Assembly: GCF_000014885.1 (NCBI RefSeq)
Contig: NC_011566.1
Span: 372,001 to 436,000, forward strand
DNA length: 64,000 bases
Direction of reading: 5' to 3'
Origin: Shewanella piezotolerans WP3
GTDB taxonomy: Bacteria > Pseudomonadota > Gammaproteobacteria > Enterobacterales > Shewanellaceae
Made by a program: the position numbers and the translations under genes. Under the pieces are notes generated by a model. It saw nothing but the letters and a program-made list of their open reading frames with translations, did no database searches and was not told the origin of the DNA. Below are positions 1-9,427 of the stretch, in pieces (position 1 is the stretch's first letter; the number at the start of each line of letters is the position of its first letter).

Positions 1-220
1 GAAATACTCTCTAAAAAATTTGATTTCTATTTTTAATTAACTGTTTAGTAAACATTAATAGCTTAAAAAATAGATGGCTAAATTCACACTGATAGTAGTA
101 TCTGGAAATATTCTCATTACTCACTGCAGGTCTGTAAACGGTCCTCTCTGCATAGGGTTATAAAAACACAAATGTTTCACCTCGGAGTTTTCAGATCAGG
201 AACATAGTCATTAGTTGATT

Positions 221-582
221 GCGCAACTAACTAGTTGCGCTAATTCCCCATTGAAGTTGCTGAAGTGCGTTGAAGAAAGAGCCGTAATGCCCACACGGAC
301 GTGGGGATAGCTTTCGCGGGACAGGATGTCCCATCGGAAGCGTTAGGCTATTTCGAATTAGTACGAGGCCTGTGCTCAATGCATGTAACTTCGTCGGGGC
401 GGCAGGGGTGATGCAAGAGGGGATTGCTGTTGATCCCCTTTTGCCCGAGTGTGAGCTGGAAGCTCACGACTTTTATCAAACGAAGTTTGACATCTTGAAG
501 CTCATAGCTCGGTATGCGCGAAGCACCATGGCATTATCGGCCGTAGGTCGTACCTAAAATCGTAACGATAGCGCAATCGTTA
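221..582. other. Palindrome-rich non-coding stretch, unidentified
   Basis: Six short inverted repeats lie within about 360 bases: 221-229/232-240, 290-294/301-305, 318-322/328-332 (flanked by pairing 310-315/336-341), 419-424/433-438, 451-457/461-467 and 563-569/576-582. The stretch is more GC-rich than bases 1-220, which are AT-rich and show nothing recognisable. A 61-codon reading frame at 372-557 exists, but its product resembles no family I know and runs through two of the hairpins, so I do not call it a gene. The string of stem-loops suggests a structured RNA or the remnant of a repeated mobile sequence. The last hairpin overlaps the stop codon of the next gene and could end its transcript. 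Confidence 0.4.
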
Positions 583-1938
583 TTGGCTAAACAACTGCAT
601 GATAATCACGATAATCAACAGCGGACAAACAAACTTCACGTACACTGGCCATAGCTTCCAAAACCAGCTATCTGCTTTAACGCCTTCTTGGGCGGCGATA
701 GTACTAATTAATTTATTACGGTTCCACACCCAACCTGTGAAGACGGCGATGCCTAGGGCGATGAGTGGTTGTGCTCGCTCTGTGGTCATGGTGATCATAA
801 AGCCAAACAGGGCGCTGAAGTTAAATACTACCACCATCGATAAAATGGCAATCACCGCGCCGACTAGTAAGGTCGCTTTATCACGGCTTAAGTTGGTTTT
901 CTCGACGATATAGCTGGTTGGTACTTCAACAATAGAGATGGCTGAGGTGAGTCCTGCAATGGTCATCAACATAAAGAAGATAATGGCTAACAGGTACTGA
1001 CTTACGCCACCTAGGGTTTTGAATAGTTCAGGCAATACAGTAAATACTAAGGTATCAGAATTAAGCAGGCTGCCATCTTCGGCAAAAATCTGCACACCGT
1101 TATGTTGAGCGACATACATGGCTGGGATCACCATTAACGCCGCGAGAAAGGCTACGCTAGTATCGGTTAAGGTGACATAAGCGGTCAGCTTGCCAAGATC
1201 TTCTTTTTGGCTCAAATAAGCACCGTAAACCATCATGGCACCTGTGCCTATAGTGAGCGAGAAGAAGGTTTGTCCGAGAGCACCAACTAATACATCTGCC
1301 TCAAAGATACGGCTAAAATCAGGGATTAATAACACTTCTAGGCCTTGCATAGCACCCGGCTGAGTTAAAATGTAACCTACGCCAGCGACTAAAATAAGCA
1401 ACAACATCGGCATCAGGCGCTTTGACCAACGCTCAATACCTTGCTGTACACCTTGGCGGATCACTAAAATGACCATTGCAATGAAGATAAGCGTAAATAC
1501 CAGATTACGCGCAAGCGAAAAGTCCATTAACCAGCTGGCAATATCACTCTGACCGCTGACTTGCGCCACTGGCGCTAGCGCAAAACTAACGAACCAGCCT
1601 GATAGAATACTGTAGAAGGTACAGATTAAAGTGGCGGTGATGATAGAGATAAAACCTATGCTTTTACCTATCTTCTTAGCCATTGGGCTGGAAGCAACTT
1701 TAGCCATCGCGTCAGCAGGGTTGGTTTGCCCATGACGACCAATCATCAACTCTGCCAATAGCATGGGGTAACCGAGTAGTAGAATAAGGAAAAGGTATAC
1801 CAGTAGAAAGGCACCACCACCGTGAGTTGCTGCTTGGGTTGGAAATCCCCAGATATTACCCACACCTACTGCGCTACCAGCTGCAGCCATGATGAAGCCT
1901 ATTCTAGAGCTGAAGTGCCCCTGTTTTACTGTGCTCAT
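580..1938 (-). CDS. Sodium-dependent transporter, neurotransmitter:sodium symporter (SNF/NSS) family
   Basis: A 452-residue polytopic inner-membrane protein. The N-terminus carries the hallmark of the NSS family (LeuT-like): a Ser-Ala-Val-Gly-Val-Gly-Asn-Ile-Trp-Gly-Phe-Pro stretch at about residues 22-33, the unwound first helix that binds sodium and substrate, followed by a Gly-Gly-Gly-Ala-Phe turn. About 11-12 hydrophobic segments follow, close to the usual 440-510 residues of bacterial members. The family imports amino acids or related amines with sodium; the substrate cannot be read from the sequence. It stands alone, convergent with nothing, with an Lrp-type regulator gene next upstream on the same strand, which may be relevant because Lrp proteins sense amino acids. 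Start ATG at 1938. Confidence 0.9.
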   Translation of the reverse strand: MSTVKQGHFSSRIGFIMAAAGSAVGVGNIWGFPTQAATHGGGAFLLVYLFLILLLGYPMLLAELMIGRHGQTNPADAMAKVASSPMAKKIGKSIGFISIITATLICTFYSILSGWFVSFALAPVAQVSGQSDIASWLMDFSLARNLVFTLIFIAMVILVIRQGVQQGIERWSKRLMPMLLLILVAGVGYILTQPGAMQGLEVLLIPDFSRIFEADVLVGALGQTFFSLTIGTGAMMVYGAYLSQKEDLGKLTAYVTLTDTSVAFLAALMVIPAMYVAQHNGVQIFAEDGSLLNSDTLVFTVLPELFKTLGGVSQYLLAIIFFMLMTIAGLTSAISIVEVPTSYIVEKTNLSRDKATLLVGAVIAILSMVVVFNFSALFGFMITMTTERAQPLIALGIAVFTGWVWNRNKLISTIAAQEGVKADSWFWKLWPVYVKFVCPLLIIVIIMQLFSQ

Positions 1939-2101
1939 ACCTAATCTCGAACCATTGAAAGAGCGCGCATAATAGAGCTTTAACTTAATAGGTCAACGCA
2001 AAAACTATTTGATAAATAGTAATGGATTGATGATAAAGCGCTAAAAAATATCTTTAATTGAAGATAATGCTCGCATCTATTGGTTTTGGCGAGTTTATTG
2101 T

Positions 2102-2128
2102 GCGCTGACTAAAGTTTAGTGTCAGCGC
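2102..2128. terminator. Near-perfect hairpin between the Lrp gene and the transporter
   Basis: Arms 2102-2109 and 2121-2128 pair perfectly, and the loop itself contains a 4-bp inverted repeat (2110-2113/2115-2118). It lies about 95 bases beyond the stop codon of the Lrp-type gene and about 165 bases before the transporter start. There is no long T run on either strand, so an intrinsic terminator is only one possibility; a regulatory hairpin or protein site is another. Confidence 0.35.
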
Positions 2129-2223
2129 TACGCAATTTAATCATTTTTGGATTAATTAGCAAAGTGCGACCGAATCCACAGATTATAGTCGCTACTGGGG
2201 AGAATCGCGGTCATTAACAGCTG

Positions 2224-2709
2224 TTAGTCAGCAGAAGGAGGTAGTGGAATTTGGGTTTGGTTTTTAACCTGCTTTAACACAAAGCTTGAATGCACACCGG
2301 CTATTTTCTCATTGGTGGTCAGCTTGTCGAGTAGGAACACTTTAAAAGCTGGCATATCTTTTACTAGCACTTTTAATTGATAATCGGCATCGCTACCGGT
2401 TAGCAAGCAACACTCTTGTACTTCATCGTATGAGGCTACTGTTGCTTCGAAGTTTTCCAGCGTTTCACTAGAGTGTTTTTCAAGGCGCACGTGGATATAA
2501 GCAGTTAATGCTAAGTCAAAATGTGCCGGACTTAGCAAGGTAGCATAACCCGCTATGTAGCCAGCTTCCTCCAGTGCTTTTACCCTGCGAGAACAGGGTG
2601 AGGGAGAGAGGCCCACTTTTTCGGCTAGCTCTTGGTTAGACAACTTTCCGTGTTGCTGCACCAGCTTAAGAATATGCAGATCAATTTTGTCCAGTTGAAT
2701 GTCGGCCAT
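2224..2709 (-). CDS. Lrp/AsnC family transcriptional regulator
   Basis: 161 residues, the standard size of the Lrp/AsnC family. Residues about 5-65 form the winged helix-turn-helix (Asp-Leu-His-Ile-Leu start, Leu-Ser-Pro-Ser-Pro-Cys-Ser-Arg-Arg recognition helix), and residues about 70-150 form the RAM/AsnC ligand-binding domain, including the Gly-Ser-Asp-Ala-Asp-Tyr loop typical of amino-acid sensing. Such proteins form dimers to octamers and regulate amino-acid metabolism or transport. It is the local type, not global Lrp itself. The sodium-dependent transporter next downstream is a reasonable candidate target, but that is inferred from position only. Confidence 0.92.
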   Translation of the reverse strand: MADIQLDKIDLHILKLVQQHGKLSNQELAEKVGLSPSPCSRRVKALEEAGYIAGYATLLSPAHFDLALTAYIHVRLEKHSSETLENFEATVASYDEVQECCLLTGSDADYQLKVLVKDMPAFKVFLLDKLTTNEKIAGVHSSFVLKQVKNQTQIPLPPSAD

Positions 2710-2791
2710 TGGGATCTCTCTTAGGGTTTGAGGTGTTTGCTAAGGAGGATACCTACATTCTCTTAAAGTTCAAGGTGTTGTAGTGAGACTA

Positions 2792-3574
2792 CTATTTAGT
2801 TGCCGATAGTTTCTGCAAAACGGCAATTGTTGGAGATAGTTTATGAATCAAATAGATAGATGCAAAACTGATCATTCCACCAATACAAGTTGAAGCGAGT
2901 ACATCTTGTGGCCAGTGCATACCTAGTAGCATGCGACTAAAGCCCATAAAAATTGCCCAACTAAACAGCATTAACGGAAACAGAGTCTGTCCTGCCATGA
3001 GCAGATAGAAGCCCATGCTTAAGGCCAATGTCACCGCAAATAAAGTGTGCCCAGAGGGGAAGGAGTAACCCACTTCATATTGCCAATGCTTTTTGATTGC
3101 TGGGCTTAATACTAAATCAGCTCGCGCCGTAGCTAATAGGTTCAAGCTAGTGGTGATTTTGTCTTTTTTAACTGCGTTGTCTGCTTGATAGAAATCATTC
3201 AGGTTGAGTAGGTTTTCTTGCTGCATTAATACCGCATAAGGCCGAGGTTCACTAAAGAACGGCTTGAGGAAGTGATTTAGGCTAAGCGTTGCCGCCATGC
3301 TTAAAGATACGGTGAGAATTAAAGGGATAAATTGCTGTCGAGTCAGAGTGTAGTAACAGGCTATTAGCAGTATTAGACCAGTGATAATGCCGTAAGGAAC
3401 GGTGCCACTGCTGGTGATCCAAAACCATGCTTCGGCAAATAGAGTATCGAGTTCAATTCGAGGAAATAGCTGCACTGAAAAAGCGTATAGCACTGCAGGT
3501 ATGACGATGAGAATACTCCAAGCGATGAGTGTTATTTTACCGCTGGTTTTGAAATCGCGTTGTGAGTTGGTCAA
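2792..3574 (-). CDS. pgpB: PAP2-family phosphatase, PgpB-like
   Basis: 260 residues with about six membrane segments and all three PAP2 catalytic motifs: Lys-Pro-Phe-Phe-Ser-Glu-Pro-Arg-Pro near residue 105, Pro-Ser-Gly-His near 173, and Ser-Arg with Met-His-Trp-Pro-Gln-Asp near 212-222. The length and the hydrophilic insert between motifs 1 and 2 match E. coli PgpB (254 residues), which dephosphorylates phosphatidylglycerophosphate, undecaprenyl pyrophosphate and related lipids on the periplasmic face of the inner membrane. It is a single gene with no obvious operon partner. The specific substrate cannot be separated from other PAP2 lipid phosphatases by sequence reading alone. Confidence 0.85.
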   Translation of the reverse strand: MTNSQRDFKTSGKITLIAWSILIVIPAVLYAFSVQLFPRIELDTLFAEAWFWITSSGTVPYGIITGLILLIACYYTLTRQQFIPLILTVSLSMAATLSLNHFLKPFFSEPRPYAVLMQQENLLNLNDFYQADNAVKKDKITTSLNLLATARADLVLSPAIKKHWQYEVGYSFPSGHTLFAVTLALSMGFYLLMAGQTLFPLMLFSWAIFMGFSRMLLGMHWPQDVLASTCIGGMISFASIYLIHKLSPTIAVLQKLSATK

Positions 3575-3849
3575 TTTGTCCCCGATATATACTTCAGTGC
3601 GCAGTGTCAGTACTGGCTATTAAAATGATCAGATTAGGATTTAAGGCGGCGCTATGCTAGCCCATTAGCATGAAGTGTAAATTAAACTTAAATCATATTG
3701 TGGTGAGGATTATGTTTCTCTTTCTCAATCTCTTGTTCTGCCTGTTGAGTGAATAAGCTTGAATAGTACAGATATCACCGCTTTTTAATTGCTCATTGAA
3801 AGGGAATAGCACTTTAGTAGGTCTATAGAGGAAATAATTAGGAGATCCT

Positions 3850-4698
3850 ATGTCTGTACCTACAATCATCAACGATAAACAAAGCCTTGTCATTGCCAGA
3901 GTGTTACTCGGGCTGTTTTTATTATTGACCGCAATTACCCGCTTCACTGCTACTGATGCCAGTTATTTCTCTAAACAACTACAGGCAGTGAATATCCCAG
4001 ACTTACCTTGGTTGTCTGCTTTTTTGGGAGTGATGCAACTGCTAACGCTGGTGGCATTGATTGTTCCTCGACATCGGTTGAGCCAAGCGATGCTTTATAT
4101 ATACGCGGGCTTAGCGACTGTGCCACTGTTGATGATGTTTACTCATCCGGTGTGGATTGATGCGTTAGGTGGTTTTCCAGCCATTGGCGCTGGCCAAGGC
4201 TTGATTAAGTATTTGGGAATTGTGGCGGTGTCACTATTTTTAGCTTCTCATTATGCGGGTCATACTCAGATTAATAAGTTGGCAGTCAAGTTAGCGGTTG
4301 CTGGTATTTTGCTGGTGATGGTGTGGATTGGCGGGATGAAGTTTACCCAAATTGAGGCCGATGGTATTGAAGGCTTAATGAGCACCAGTCCACTCTTTAG
4401 CTGGATCTATTCATTGTTTAGCGTATTACATGGCTCTTATTTTATCGGTGTAGTGGAGCTGGTTGCGGTGGTCGGTATTCTACTGGCGCCTTGGTCTGAC
4501 AAGGCTTATGTGTTTGGCTTGGGTGTAGCGGCACTAACGTTTGCAGCAACGCAGACTTTCCTTATTACTTTACCTGGTTATGAGACCAGTTTAGGTTTTC
4601 CAGTGCTAACCGGCAGTGGCCAGTTCATTGTCAAAGATTTAGCACTGCTAGCTTGTTGTATCATATTGTTTAACAATAGAAAGCTTGTTGGTCATTAA
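3850..4698 (+). CDS. DUF417 (YkgB/RclC-like) inner-membrane protein
   Basis: 282 residues, very hydrophobic, about seven or eight membrane segments. The C-terminal half carries the DUF417 signature around residues 160-200: Trp-Ile-Gly-Gly-Met-Lys-Phe-Thr followed by Glu-Ala-Asp-Gly-Ile-Glu-Gly-Leu and a Ser-Pro-Leu segment. E. coli RclC (YkgB), a member linked to reactive chlorine resistance, is about 197 residues; this protein has an extra N-terminal part of about 90 residues resembling a DoxX-type four-helix unit. The start ATG at 3850 has a good ribosome site (AGGAG, ending 6 bases upstream). It ends at a strong bidirectional terminator. Its exact function is not known from sequence. Confidence 0.75.
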   Translation: MSVPTIINDKQSLVIARVLLGLFLLLTAITRFTATDASYFSKQLQAVNIPDLPWLSAFLGVMQLLTLVALIVPRHRLSQAMLYIYAGLATVPLLMMFTHPVWIDALGGFPAIGAGQGLIKYLGIVAVSLFLASHYAGHTQINKLAVKLAVAGILLVMVWIGGMKFTQIEADGIEGLMSTSPLFSWIYSLFSVLHGSYFIGVVELVAVVGILLAPWSDKAYVFGLGVAALTFAATQTFLITLPGYETSLGFPVLTGSGQFIVKDLALLACCIILFNNRKLVGH

Positions 4699-4714
4699 TA
4701 AGCTATAGCCAATA

Positions 4715-4742
4715 AAAAAGCACCTATTAAAGGTGCTTTTTT
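4715..4742. terminator. Bidirectional intrinsic terminator
   Basis: Stem 4719-4725/4731-4737 with a 5-base loop, flanked by an A run on the left and a T run on the right. It serves the DUF417 gene on the plus strand and ubiK on the minus strand, which converge here. Confidence 0.9.
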
Positions 4743-4758
4743 ATTGCGAAACAGCAAA

Positions 4759-5013
4759 CTAGTCTGCAGCGTTAAGCTTTGCTTCAAGTGCATCGACTTG
4801 AGCTTGCAGGGCTTCTAGCTTTTCGCGGGTTTTAATCAATACATGTTGCTGTACTTCAAACTCTTCGCGAGAAACGACATCTAGCTTCTGTAACTGATTT
4901 TGTAGAACCTGCTTGCTACGCTCTTCAAACTCACCAGCAAACTGCTTGAGGCCAGTAGGTAGGTTATCACTAAGCTGCTTTGCTACATCTTCGATTTTCT
5001 TTGGGTTGATCAT
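4759..5013 (-). CDS. ubiK: Ubiquinone biosynthesis accessory factor UbiK (YqiC)
   Basis: 84 residues, matching the short UbiK/YqiC family. It starts Met-Ile-Asn-Pro-Lys-Lys-Ile-Glu with Leu-Pro-Thr-Gly-Leu-Lys at about residues 18-23, and the second half (about 45-82) is a heptad-patterned coiled coil rich in Glu, Leu and Gln. In E. coli UbiK trimerises through this coil and supports the soluble Ubi complex in aerobic ubiquinone synthesis together with UbiJ. It is a single-gene unit that ends at the shared terminator at 4715-4742. Confidence 0.9.
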   Translation of the reverse strand: MINPKKIEDVAKQLSDNLPTGLKQFAGEFEERSKQVLQNQLQKLDVVSREEFEVQQHVLIKTREKLEALQAQVDALEAKLNAAD

Positions 5014-5132
5014 CTTTAGTATCCGCTAAGGTGCCTGTTTCAATATGTGTTGATTGTACCTTAGGGGTTAGCGATTGCCAAAAATATCGCTGCTTGAGTA
5101 CCTTATCTTTTGATAGCAATTGGCCTAAAACG

Positions 5133-5181
5133 AAAGACCCCCACAGATTAGCTTGTAAGCGAAATAAGTGGAGGTCTTTAT
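5133..5181 (-). terminator. Probable terminator of the tetR-MFP-RND operon
   Basis: A 12-bp stem with one mismatch (5133-5144/5168-5179) lies just past the stop codon of the RND gene on the minus strand, with a loop of 23 bases and an A/T-rich tail. The plus strand also ends in a short T run. Confidence 0.65.
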
Positions 5182-5198
5182 TGTGCTAGCAATACTGA

Positions 5199-8100
5199 CT
5201 AAGCGGTAGGTTTTAGTTCCTCATCAAATACCGGCAGAGGCTCATGTCTTTCGGCTAGATAGGTGTAGATAACCGGCAATACGAACAACGTGAATATGGT
5301 ACCAATGGCAAGGCCAGATACAATCACTAGCCCAATATTGAATCGAGCTACCGCACCAGCGCCAACGGCAAATAACAGTGGGATGAGGCCGGCAATCATT
5401 GCTGCTGTGGTCATCAGAATCGGGCGTAGACGAATTGTGGCAGCATGCTTAATGGCATCGACTTTGCTCAAGCCGTTATGCAGTTGCTCCTCTTTCGCCA
5501 CTTCACACATTAAGATCCCGTGTTTAGTGATAAGACCCACCAAGGTGATCAAGCCGACTTGGGTATAGATGTTCATCGACGACAATCCCATCACATGGGT
5601 CCAGCCGAGCGCTATTAATGCACCACTTATCGCCAAAGGCACCGACACCAATATCACTAATGGGTCCTTAAGGCTTTCGAACTGGCTGGCCAAAACTAAG
5701 AAGATAATAGCTAAGGCCAGTGCAAAGGTGGCGTATAACGCTGAACCTTCAGTGACATACTGGCGTGCTTCACCTAAGAAGTCGTAGCTGTAACCTTTAG
5801 GTAGCTCGTTATCGCCAATGTTTTGCAAGAAGGCAATCGCATCACCAATGGCAACACCTGGAGTGGCAACACCACCCACTGTTATCGCATTCATCTGGTT
5901 AAAGTGTGGCAGTGAACGTGGCTCTGAAATCATCTCTATATCGACCAAGCTTGATAGCGGAATAGAGCGACCATCTGCTGCAGTGACATAGTAACCGTCA
6001 AGTGACTCTGGGTTAGCTCGGTACTTACGATCCACTTGCGGGATCACTTCATAGGAGCGGCCATCAAGGTTGATACGGTTGACGTAACCATCACTCATCA
6101 TAGTCGTCAGTGTCATACCAATATCTTGCATCGTAACACCATAGGTTCCGGCTAAGTCACGCTTGATATGGATCTTCATGGTGCCTGAGTCGAATTTCAG
6201 GTTGATCTCAGAGTAAACAAACAGCGGACTTTGCTGTACTTTCTCAAGTACACCACTACCAATTTGGAATAGGCTCTCAAACGAGGCTGAGCTGGTTATT
6301 ACGAACTGGATTGGCAATCCGCCTGATGCGCCTGGTAACTCAGGCATCTGGAAGGTGGTAACTGCCATACCCGGTACGGTTTTAACTTTGTCACCGAGTA
6401 GCTTTTGCATCTCTTTTTGGCTCTTGTCGCGTTCGCTCCAAGGTACCAGTGGTGCGATACCAAATGCTTGGTTTGCATTCGGCACACCCACAAAGGCCAG
6501 TGATGCAGCAGCTTCTGGCTGGGCACTGATCATATCGGTCACTATGGCCATATTCGACTGAATGTAGTCTAAGTTAGCGCTTGAGGGCGCTGTGCCCATC
6601 ATCATCACCACACTCTTGTCTTCATTGGGTGCCAGTTCTGATGGAATAAAACTAAACATCACTGGTAGTGAGGCAAACACGATAACCGCGAATGCTACCA
6701 TCACCGGACGGTGGTTAAGTACTGCGGTTAGCATGCGGCTGTAGCGCGTGGTTAAGCCATTGAGAAAGCGCTCAACACCTCGCTCAAATCGATTAGGCTC
6801 TGAGTGGGCTTTGAGGATTTTAGAGCACATCATTGGTGATAGCGTCAGCGCCACAATACCGGAGATAAATACCGCACCAGCAAGGGTTAAGGCAAACTCT
6901 TTAAAGAGTGAGCCAGTAATACCGCCCATTAAGGCAATCGGTGCATACACCGCAGCTAGAGTAATGGTCATTGATATTACTGGTACTGCAATTTCTCGGG
7001 TACCGATAATAGCAGCTCTAAAGGGAGATTCACCAAGCTTGATATGCCGATCGACGTTTTCAACCACCACTATAGCGTCATCCACCACCAAACCAATGGC
7101 GAGTACCATCGCTAGTAGTGTCATCAGGTTAAGCGTAAAGCCAAACATTTGCATGATGACGGCTACACCAATGAGTGACAGTGGAATAGTAACAATAGGG
7201 ATGATTACCGCTCTAAACGAGCCTAAAAATAGCGTGATAACCACGATTACGATCAATGCCGCTTCACCAATGGTTTTTATCACTTCGTTGATAGACTCAT
7301 CAATTGCCAGTGATGAGTCGTATAAGATGCGTGCCTTCATCGATACCGGCAAGTTGCGAGTGATGTCAGGCATCATATTGCGGGCATCAGCGGCGACAAC
7401 CAATGGGTTCGCCGTAGGGGTTACATCTAAGCCAATCACTACAGCTTCTTGGCCATCGGCTAAGGCGCGATATACATCGTGGCTCTTTTCAAGGCTAACA
7501 TCTGCAATGTCCCCAAGGCGGATGACTAGGCCATCTTTACTGCCTACAACCAACTTTTCTAGCTCGGCAACCGTTGCCACTTGAGTGTCGGCTGTGCCAT
7601 TGAACAGAGTAAAGGTGTTGTTAGCTTGACCGACCGCAGACTGATAGTTATTAGCTTGCAGTACATTCATGACATCGGTTGATGACAGATTAAATGCGCC
7701 CATACGAGCAGGGTCTAGCCAGATACGCATAGCGTATTTAATACCGCCATAAAGGTTAACTTTGGCTACACCATCAATAGTGAATAGCTCAGGTTTTACC
7801 ACGCGCTCAAGGTAGTCGGTGATTTGGCTTGAATTAATTTGGTCACTGTAGAAAGAGATATACAGGACAGAGGTTTGCGAACCGGTCGACATATCAACGG
7901 TTGGGTCTTCAGCCTCTTTTGGCAGCTGTGAGCGTACCGAATTTACCTTGGCTAAAATATCAGCCAAAGCGCCGTTGGGATCGGTATTGAGCTTCATATA
8001 GACGGTGATTTTGGAACTGCCCAAAAAACTGTCTGAGGTCATGAAGTCAACGTTATCAGCTTGGGCTAATGCTTGCTCAAGTGGCTGAGTAATAAAGCCT

Positions 8101-8279
8101 TGAATAAGATTAGAGTCCGCGCCGTAGTAACTGGTGGTTACCGTCACCACGGTATTGGTCATTTCTGGGTACTCTCGTACCTGCATACTATTAAGCGAGT
8201 AAAAGCCTAGCAGCAGTATAAGAAAGCTAATTGACGCAGCCAGCACAGGCCTGCGGATGAAAATATCAGTAAAGCGCAT
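5199..8279 (-). CDS. RND-family multidrug efflux permease (HAE1 type)
   Basis: 1026 residues, the standard length of hydrophobe/amphiphile efflux RND pumps. It begins with a short cytoplasmic end Met-Arg-Phe-Thr-Asp-Ile-Phe-Ile-Arg-Arg-Pro and TM1, then a large periplasmic loop (about 30-335), TM2-6, a second periplasmic loop (about 560-870) and TM7-12. TM4 contains Gly-Leu-Val-Val-Asp-Asp-Ala-Ile-Val near residue 405, whose paired aspartates relay protons. It works as a trimer with the adaptor encoded immediately upstream in the operon and an outer-membrane TolC-type channel that is not encoded here. The 14-base spacing to the adaptor gene supports co-transcription. Substrate range cannot be predicted. 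Confidence 0.93.
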   Translation of the reverse strand: MRFTDIFIRRPVLAASISFLILLLGFYSLNSMQVREYPEMTNTVVTVTTSYYGADSNLIQGFITQPLEQALAQADNVDFMTSDSFLGSSKITVYMKLNTDPNGALADILAKVNSVRSQLPKEAEDPTVDMSTGSQTSVLYISFYSDQINSSQITDYLERVVKPELFTIDGVAKVNLYGGIKYAMRIWLDPARMGAFNLSSTDVMNVLQANNYQSAVGQANNTFTLFNGTADTQVATVAELEKLVVGSKDGLVIRLGDIADVSLEKSHDVYRALADGQEAVVIGLDVTPTANPLVVAADARNMMPDITRNLPVSMKARILYDSSLAIDESINEVIKTIGEAALIVIVVITLFLGSFRAVIIPIVTIPLSLIGVAVIMQMFGFTLNLMTLLAMVLAIGLVVDDAIVVVENVDRHIKLGESPFRAAIIGTREIAVPVISMTITLAAVYAPIALMGGITGSLFKEFALTLAGAVFISGIVALTLSPMMCSKILKAHSEPNRFERGVERFLNGLTTRYSRMLTAVLNHRPVMVAFAVIVFASLPVMFSFIPSELAPNEDKSVVMMMGTAPSSANLDYIQSNMAIVTDMISAQPEAAASLAFVGVPNANQAFGIAPLVPWSERDKSQKEMQKLLGDKVKTVPGMAVTTFQMPELPGASGGLPIQFVITSSASFESLFQIGSGVLEKVQQSPLFVYSEINLKFDSGTMKIHIKRDLAGTYGVTMQDIGMTLTTMMSDGYVNRINLDGRSYEVIPQVDRKYRANPESLDGYYVTAADGRSIPLSSLVDIEMISEPRSLPHFNQMNAITVGGVATPGVAIGDAIAFLQNIGDNELPKGYSYDFLGEARQYVTEGSALYATFALALAIIFLVLASQFESLKDPLVILVSVPLAISGALIALGWTHVMGLSSMNIYTQVGLITLVGLITKHGILMCEVAKEEQLHNGLSKVDAIKHAATIRLRPILMTTAAMIAGLIPLLFAVGAGAVARFNIGLVIVSGLAIGTIFTLFVLPVIYTYLAERHEPLPVFDEELKPTA

Positions 8280-8293
8280 AGCTGTATCTCCGC

Positions 8294-9412
8294 TTATAGC
8301 TGTGGCAGTGTGGCGGGAGGTGTTAGTGCATCATTGTCGCTGATACTCACCTTGCTGCCGTTACTTAAGCGCACTTGACCAGACGTTACAATCATATCGC
8401 CAGCTTTGATGTCGCCAGTGACTAACGCATCATTTATGCCACGTTCAAGCACATTGACGTTAATCTGTTTAACTCGCTTTAGGCTTTCGCCATCTTCAAC
8501 GATATCTTCTATGACATAAACAGAGTTACCATAAAGGGTAAAACTAATTGCTGTTTGCGGCAGTACGATTTGCTCGGTGAGCTCTGGCAGCTGAATATCA
8601 ACTTTGGCAAACATACCGCTACGCAGTTTTGAGTCGGTGTTTGGGATTTGTGCTTGCACTTGAATCAAACCGCTTTGGTAGAAAACTGCAGGTTCAATGG
8701 CTGAGATCACGCCTTCAAAGGGTTCGGTCGGGTAGGCATCAACATATACATGCACAGGTTGGCCTTTGGCAATACGTGGTAGTTGTGTTTGTGGGATAGT
8801 AAAGCGGATCTTCATGGTACTGATATCTTCAAGACGCACTATTTCAGTACCAGTTTGTAGATACTCACCTAAGTTCACATTTCGGATCCCGACTAAACCA
8901 GCAAAAGGCGCCTTAATTTCACGACGACCAATAGTGGCACTCAAGCTTTCGCTATCAGCAACCAATGCAAGGTACTTTGATTCGCTGTTATCAAGATCTT
9001 GTTTGGAGACAGAGTTTTGCTTGTAGAGCTTTGTGAGGCGTTTAAAGTCTTCTGATGCAGCAGGTAGTTGCACCTGCTTACTCTTAAGGTTTGCTTTTTC
9101 TACTTTTGAGTCCAACTCAATTAGCATTTGACCCGCTTCGACAGAGCTGCCATTTTCAAATTTAATAGCAGAAACAACGCCCGCCAACTCGTTAGCAATA
9201 GTGACACCTTGATTAGGCTCTACAAAACCAATGGCATTGATGGTTGGCTGCCAGCCTTCGGGGGTTACGGTGATAGCGGTTACCGGAGCAACAGGTTCGG
9301 GCATATTGGCGATAGCATCGGCAATTTTGCCCTTAACAAATAGGTTGAATCCAATGACAGATCCAAATGCCAGTACAGCAATAACTAACATGACCAGGGT
9401 CCATTTTTTCAT
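8294..9412 (-). CDS. RND efflux periplasmic adaptor subunit (membrane fusion protein)
   Basis: 372 residues. It has an N-terminal membrane anchor (residues about 4-24) rather than a clear lipobox, then a lipoyl/barrel-sandwich half (about 60-95 and 160-195, with Ala-Pro-Phe-Ala-Gly-Leu-Val-Gly), a short alpha-hairpin (about 95-155), a beta-barrel domain and a membrane-proximal domain. This is the usual order of HlyD/AcrA-type adaptors. It bridges the RND permease encoded 14 bases downstream and an outer-membrane channel. The operon is led by the TetR-type gene 15 bases upstream. Confidence 0.92.
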   Translation of the reverse strand: MKKWTLVMLVIAVLAFGSVIGFNLFVKGKIADAIANMPEPVAPVTAITVTPEGWQPTINAIGFVEPNQGVTIANELAGVVSAIKFENGSSVEAGQMLIELDSKVEKANLKSKQVQLPAASEDFKRLTKLYKQNSVSKQDLDNSESKYLALVADSESLSATIGRREIKAPFAGLVGIRNVNLGEYLQTGTEIVRLEDISTMKIRFTIPQTQLPRIAKGQPVHVYVDAYPTEPFEGVISAIEPAVFYQSGLIQVQAQIPNTDSKLRSGMFAKVDIQLPELTEQIVLPQTAISFTLYGNSVYVIEDIVEDGESLKRVKQINVNVLERGINDALVTGDIKAGDMIVTSGQVRLSNGSKVSISDNDALTPPATLPQL

Positions 9413-9427
9413 GTCCTGACAGCTCCT

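Noticed and set aside
372..557. 61-codon open frame on the plus strand
   Set aside because: No recognisable family or credible ribosome site, and it passes through two hairpins of the palindrome-rich stretch.
3712..3756. 14-codon Leu-rich mini frame ahead of the DUF417 gene, a possible leader peptide
   Set aside because: The ribosome site is too close to the ATG and no attenuator hairpin follows.
6748..7584. 278-codon frame antisense to the RND pump
   Set aside because: It lies wholly inside a well-supported gene, on the opposite strand, and has the low-complexity Ser/Thr/Ala bias of an antisense shadow.
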